A stretch of 55,882 nt of DNA from positions 1-55,882 of the forward strand of contig JALHRQ010000019.1 in the NCBI GenBank assembly GCA_022841375.1, written 5' to 3'. Under the pieces are notes generated by a model. That model was not told the origin of the DNA. It did no database searches and saw only the letters and a program-made list of their open reading frames with translations. Numbering within the stretch: the first letter of the stretch is position 1; each line of letters starts with the position of its first letter. Shown here piece after piece: positions 54,951 to 55,882 of the stretch. The position numbers were made by a program, and so were the translations under genes. The DNA comes from Burkholderiales bacterium. GTDB lineage: Bacteria > Pseudomonadota > Gammaproteobacteria > Burkholderiales > SG8-41.

Positions 54951-55161
54951 AACCACCCCTCAAATGAAACTTTAATAAAAACATCCAGACAAGAAAATTC
55001 CCGCACGTAGCGCCTTTATACGCTTTGCCAACATACCTTAAAATAAAAATAACACTAAAAATTACTGGGTTAACGCTAAAAGGGCCAGGCTCGACGTTCC
55101 ATCTGGCAATATTCATAGACTCGGCAACACCGTCCCTCCACTGTACCTCTGCCCCCTTACA
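54951..55161. other. right end of the AT-rich segment, non-coding
   Basis: AT-rich up to about 55060-55080, then GC-rich. Nothing coding recognised; holds the promoter region of the ATPase gene and the likely right boundary of the insertion. Confidence 0.5.
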
Positions 55162-55308
55162 ATGCCCACCCTGAAAGAATTCTCCATCCTGATCCACCCC
55201 GGCCTCAACAGCTCCGGCCCGGATCACTGGCACATCCACTGGGAACAGGCCTTCCCTGATTTCGTGCGCGTGCAGCAGGCGGACTGGGATCATCCGGTCT
55301 ATGACGCG
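55162..55308 (+). pseudogene. N-terminal fragment of an RBBP9/YdeN-type serine hydrolase
   Basis: MPTLKEFSILIHPGLNSSGPDHWHIHWEQAFPDFVRVQQADWDHPV is the beginning of the RBBP9/YdeN alpha/beta-hydrolase family (ILIHPG and NSSGPDHW...HW). The family protein is about 180 residues, but here homology stops after about 49 codons near DAW, and the frame ends at 55350. The nucleophile region is missing. It directly follows the right end of the AT-rich insert. Confidence 0.65.
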
Positions 55309-55310
55309 TG

Positions 55311-55403
55311 GGCCGCAACACGCCCTTCACCGAGCCGGGGGGCGCGCTGATCGATGTGAAGGTCGGCGCCATCGACGCGCCCTGCATTCCGCTGCCGGGT
55401 TGA
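55311..55403 (+). pseudogene. C-terminal fragment of another gene
   Basis: In a different frame from the preceding fragment: 30 codons ending FTEPGGALIDVKVGAIDAPCIPLPG and TGA. Looks like a genuine C-terminus, family not recognised. The fusion of two gene ends indicates a deletion or recombination junction at about 55309. Confidence 0.4.
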
Positions 55404-55507
55404 GCGAGACCCGGTCGCAGGCTTACCCTGTTGCAGGCTTACAATCGACTGATTCCAGTGTTCCGCAACTTCGCATTCCGCTTCCACCTGAAACTTCCGG
55501 ACCTCCG

Positions 55508-55882
55508 ATGACTGCAAACGATACCCTCACCCCTCAACCGTCCACCGGCAAACTGGTATTCCTTCACTATGATCAGGCCGGGCTGGATGCCGTCTATAAC
55601 CAGTCGGCCTATGCGCCGCATTCGGAACATGTACGCACGCGGATGTCTCTCGCCAGCGCAGCAGTCCGGGCCAGGATCGGACCACCGCAAAGACATGCCT
55701 ATGGCGACGCCCCGATCGAAGGCCTGGATGTCTATCCGGCAGCGGAACGCAACGCCCCGATTGTCGTATTCATCCACGGTGGCGCATGGAGAAGGGGGCT
55801 CGCCAGCCAGAACGCCTTCGCGGCGGAAATGTTCGTCAAGGCCGGCGCCCACTTCATCGTCCCCGATTTTTCCTGGGTGCAG
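55508..55882 (+). CDS. alpha/beta hydrolase, partial at window end
   Basis: 125 codons visible from ATG 55508, running off the edge. The oxyanion-hole motif FIHGGAWRRGLASQNAFAAEMF and the preceding IEGLDVYPAAERNAPIVV match the kynurenine formamidase/carboxylesterase branch of the hormone-sensitive-lipase type. The N-terminus VFLHYDQAGLDAVYNQSAYAPHSEHV also fits the family. The nucleophile lies beyond the window. No clear ribosome binding site was seen in the 104-nt upstream gap. Confidence 0.85.
   Translation, partial: MTANDTLTPQPSTGKLVFLHYDQAGLDAVYNQSAYAPHSEHVRTRMSLASAAVRARIGPPQRHAYGDAPIEGLDVYPAAERNAPIVVFIHGGAWRRGLASQNAFAAEMFVKAGAHFIVPDFSWVQ

Noticed and set aside
54937-55293. Minus-strand 118-codon frame at the right end of the island.
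   Set aside because: It crosses the composition boundary, is antisense to the RBBP9-type fragment and shows no family pattern.

Overview
The window is GC-rich chromosome from a betaproteobacterium, most likely of the order Burkholderiales. The evidence is the housekeeping order rpsU-yqeY-dnaG-rpoD facing tsaD, and eleven orphan tripartite-tricarboxylate (Bug/TctC) substrate-binding proteins, an expansion typical of that group. No rRNA, tRNA or CRISPR array was recognised. No Sec-decoding gene (selA, selB, selC, selD) is visible.

Layout. (1) 1-7,700 is core genome: the macromolecular-synthesis operon rpsU-yqeY-dnaG-rpoD (minus strand, rpoD cut by the window edge) behind a near-consensus sigma-70 promoter, then tsaD, plsY, folB and xerD. 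(2) 7,700-11,400 holds a TAXI-type TRAP transporter (binding protein plus fused permease) whose 3' end overlaps ogt, which in turn overlaps xerD. (3) 11,400-50,700 is a long accessory catabolic region. Small enzyme genes (aldo/keto reductases, cyclases, SDR, enoyl-CoA hydratase, 2-hydroxyacid dehydrogenase, a TPP enzyme, alpha/beta hydrolases, dienelactone hydrolase, metallo-beta-lactamase fold, amidohydrolase, HpcH aldolase, GST, sulfatase) are interspersed with Bug binding proteins. Enzyme and binding protein often share an operon, overlap, or diverge from a common promoter, suggesting locally paired uptake or sensing and catabolism of small organic acids. No TctA/TctB membrane partner is present. 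(4) 50,996-52,450 is an argininosuccinate-lyase-like gene whose last codons change abruptly to AT-rich composition. It leads into an AT-rich segment (about 52.3-55.1 kb) with one large gene for a predicted PD-(D/E)XK nuclease/P-loop ATPase, a probable defence gene. (5) 55.1 kb to the end returns to GC-rich DNA with two gene fragments and the start of an alpha/beta hydrolase.

Most notable content. Two adjacent signal-peptide-bearing redox genes (21,804-22,328 and 22,350-22,925) each carry one in-frame TGA exactly where the catalytic cysteine of the family belongs: a UxxC TlpA/thioredoxin-like protein and a TxxU peroxiredoxin. Each TGA is followed at the right distance by a good stem-loop, so the pair is read here as a two-gene exported selenoprotein operon. 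Other unexplained structure: a 295-bp element (25,647-25,941) with 27-bp terminal inverted repeats and two long internal hairpins whose apical loops are complementary; a DUF559 gene sandwiched between direct repeats; a 21-codon relic of a second cyclase gene; and a perfect palindrome that probably serves as operator between a GntR regulator and a Bug gene.
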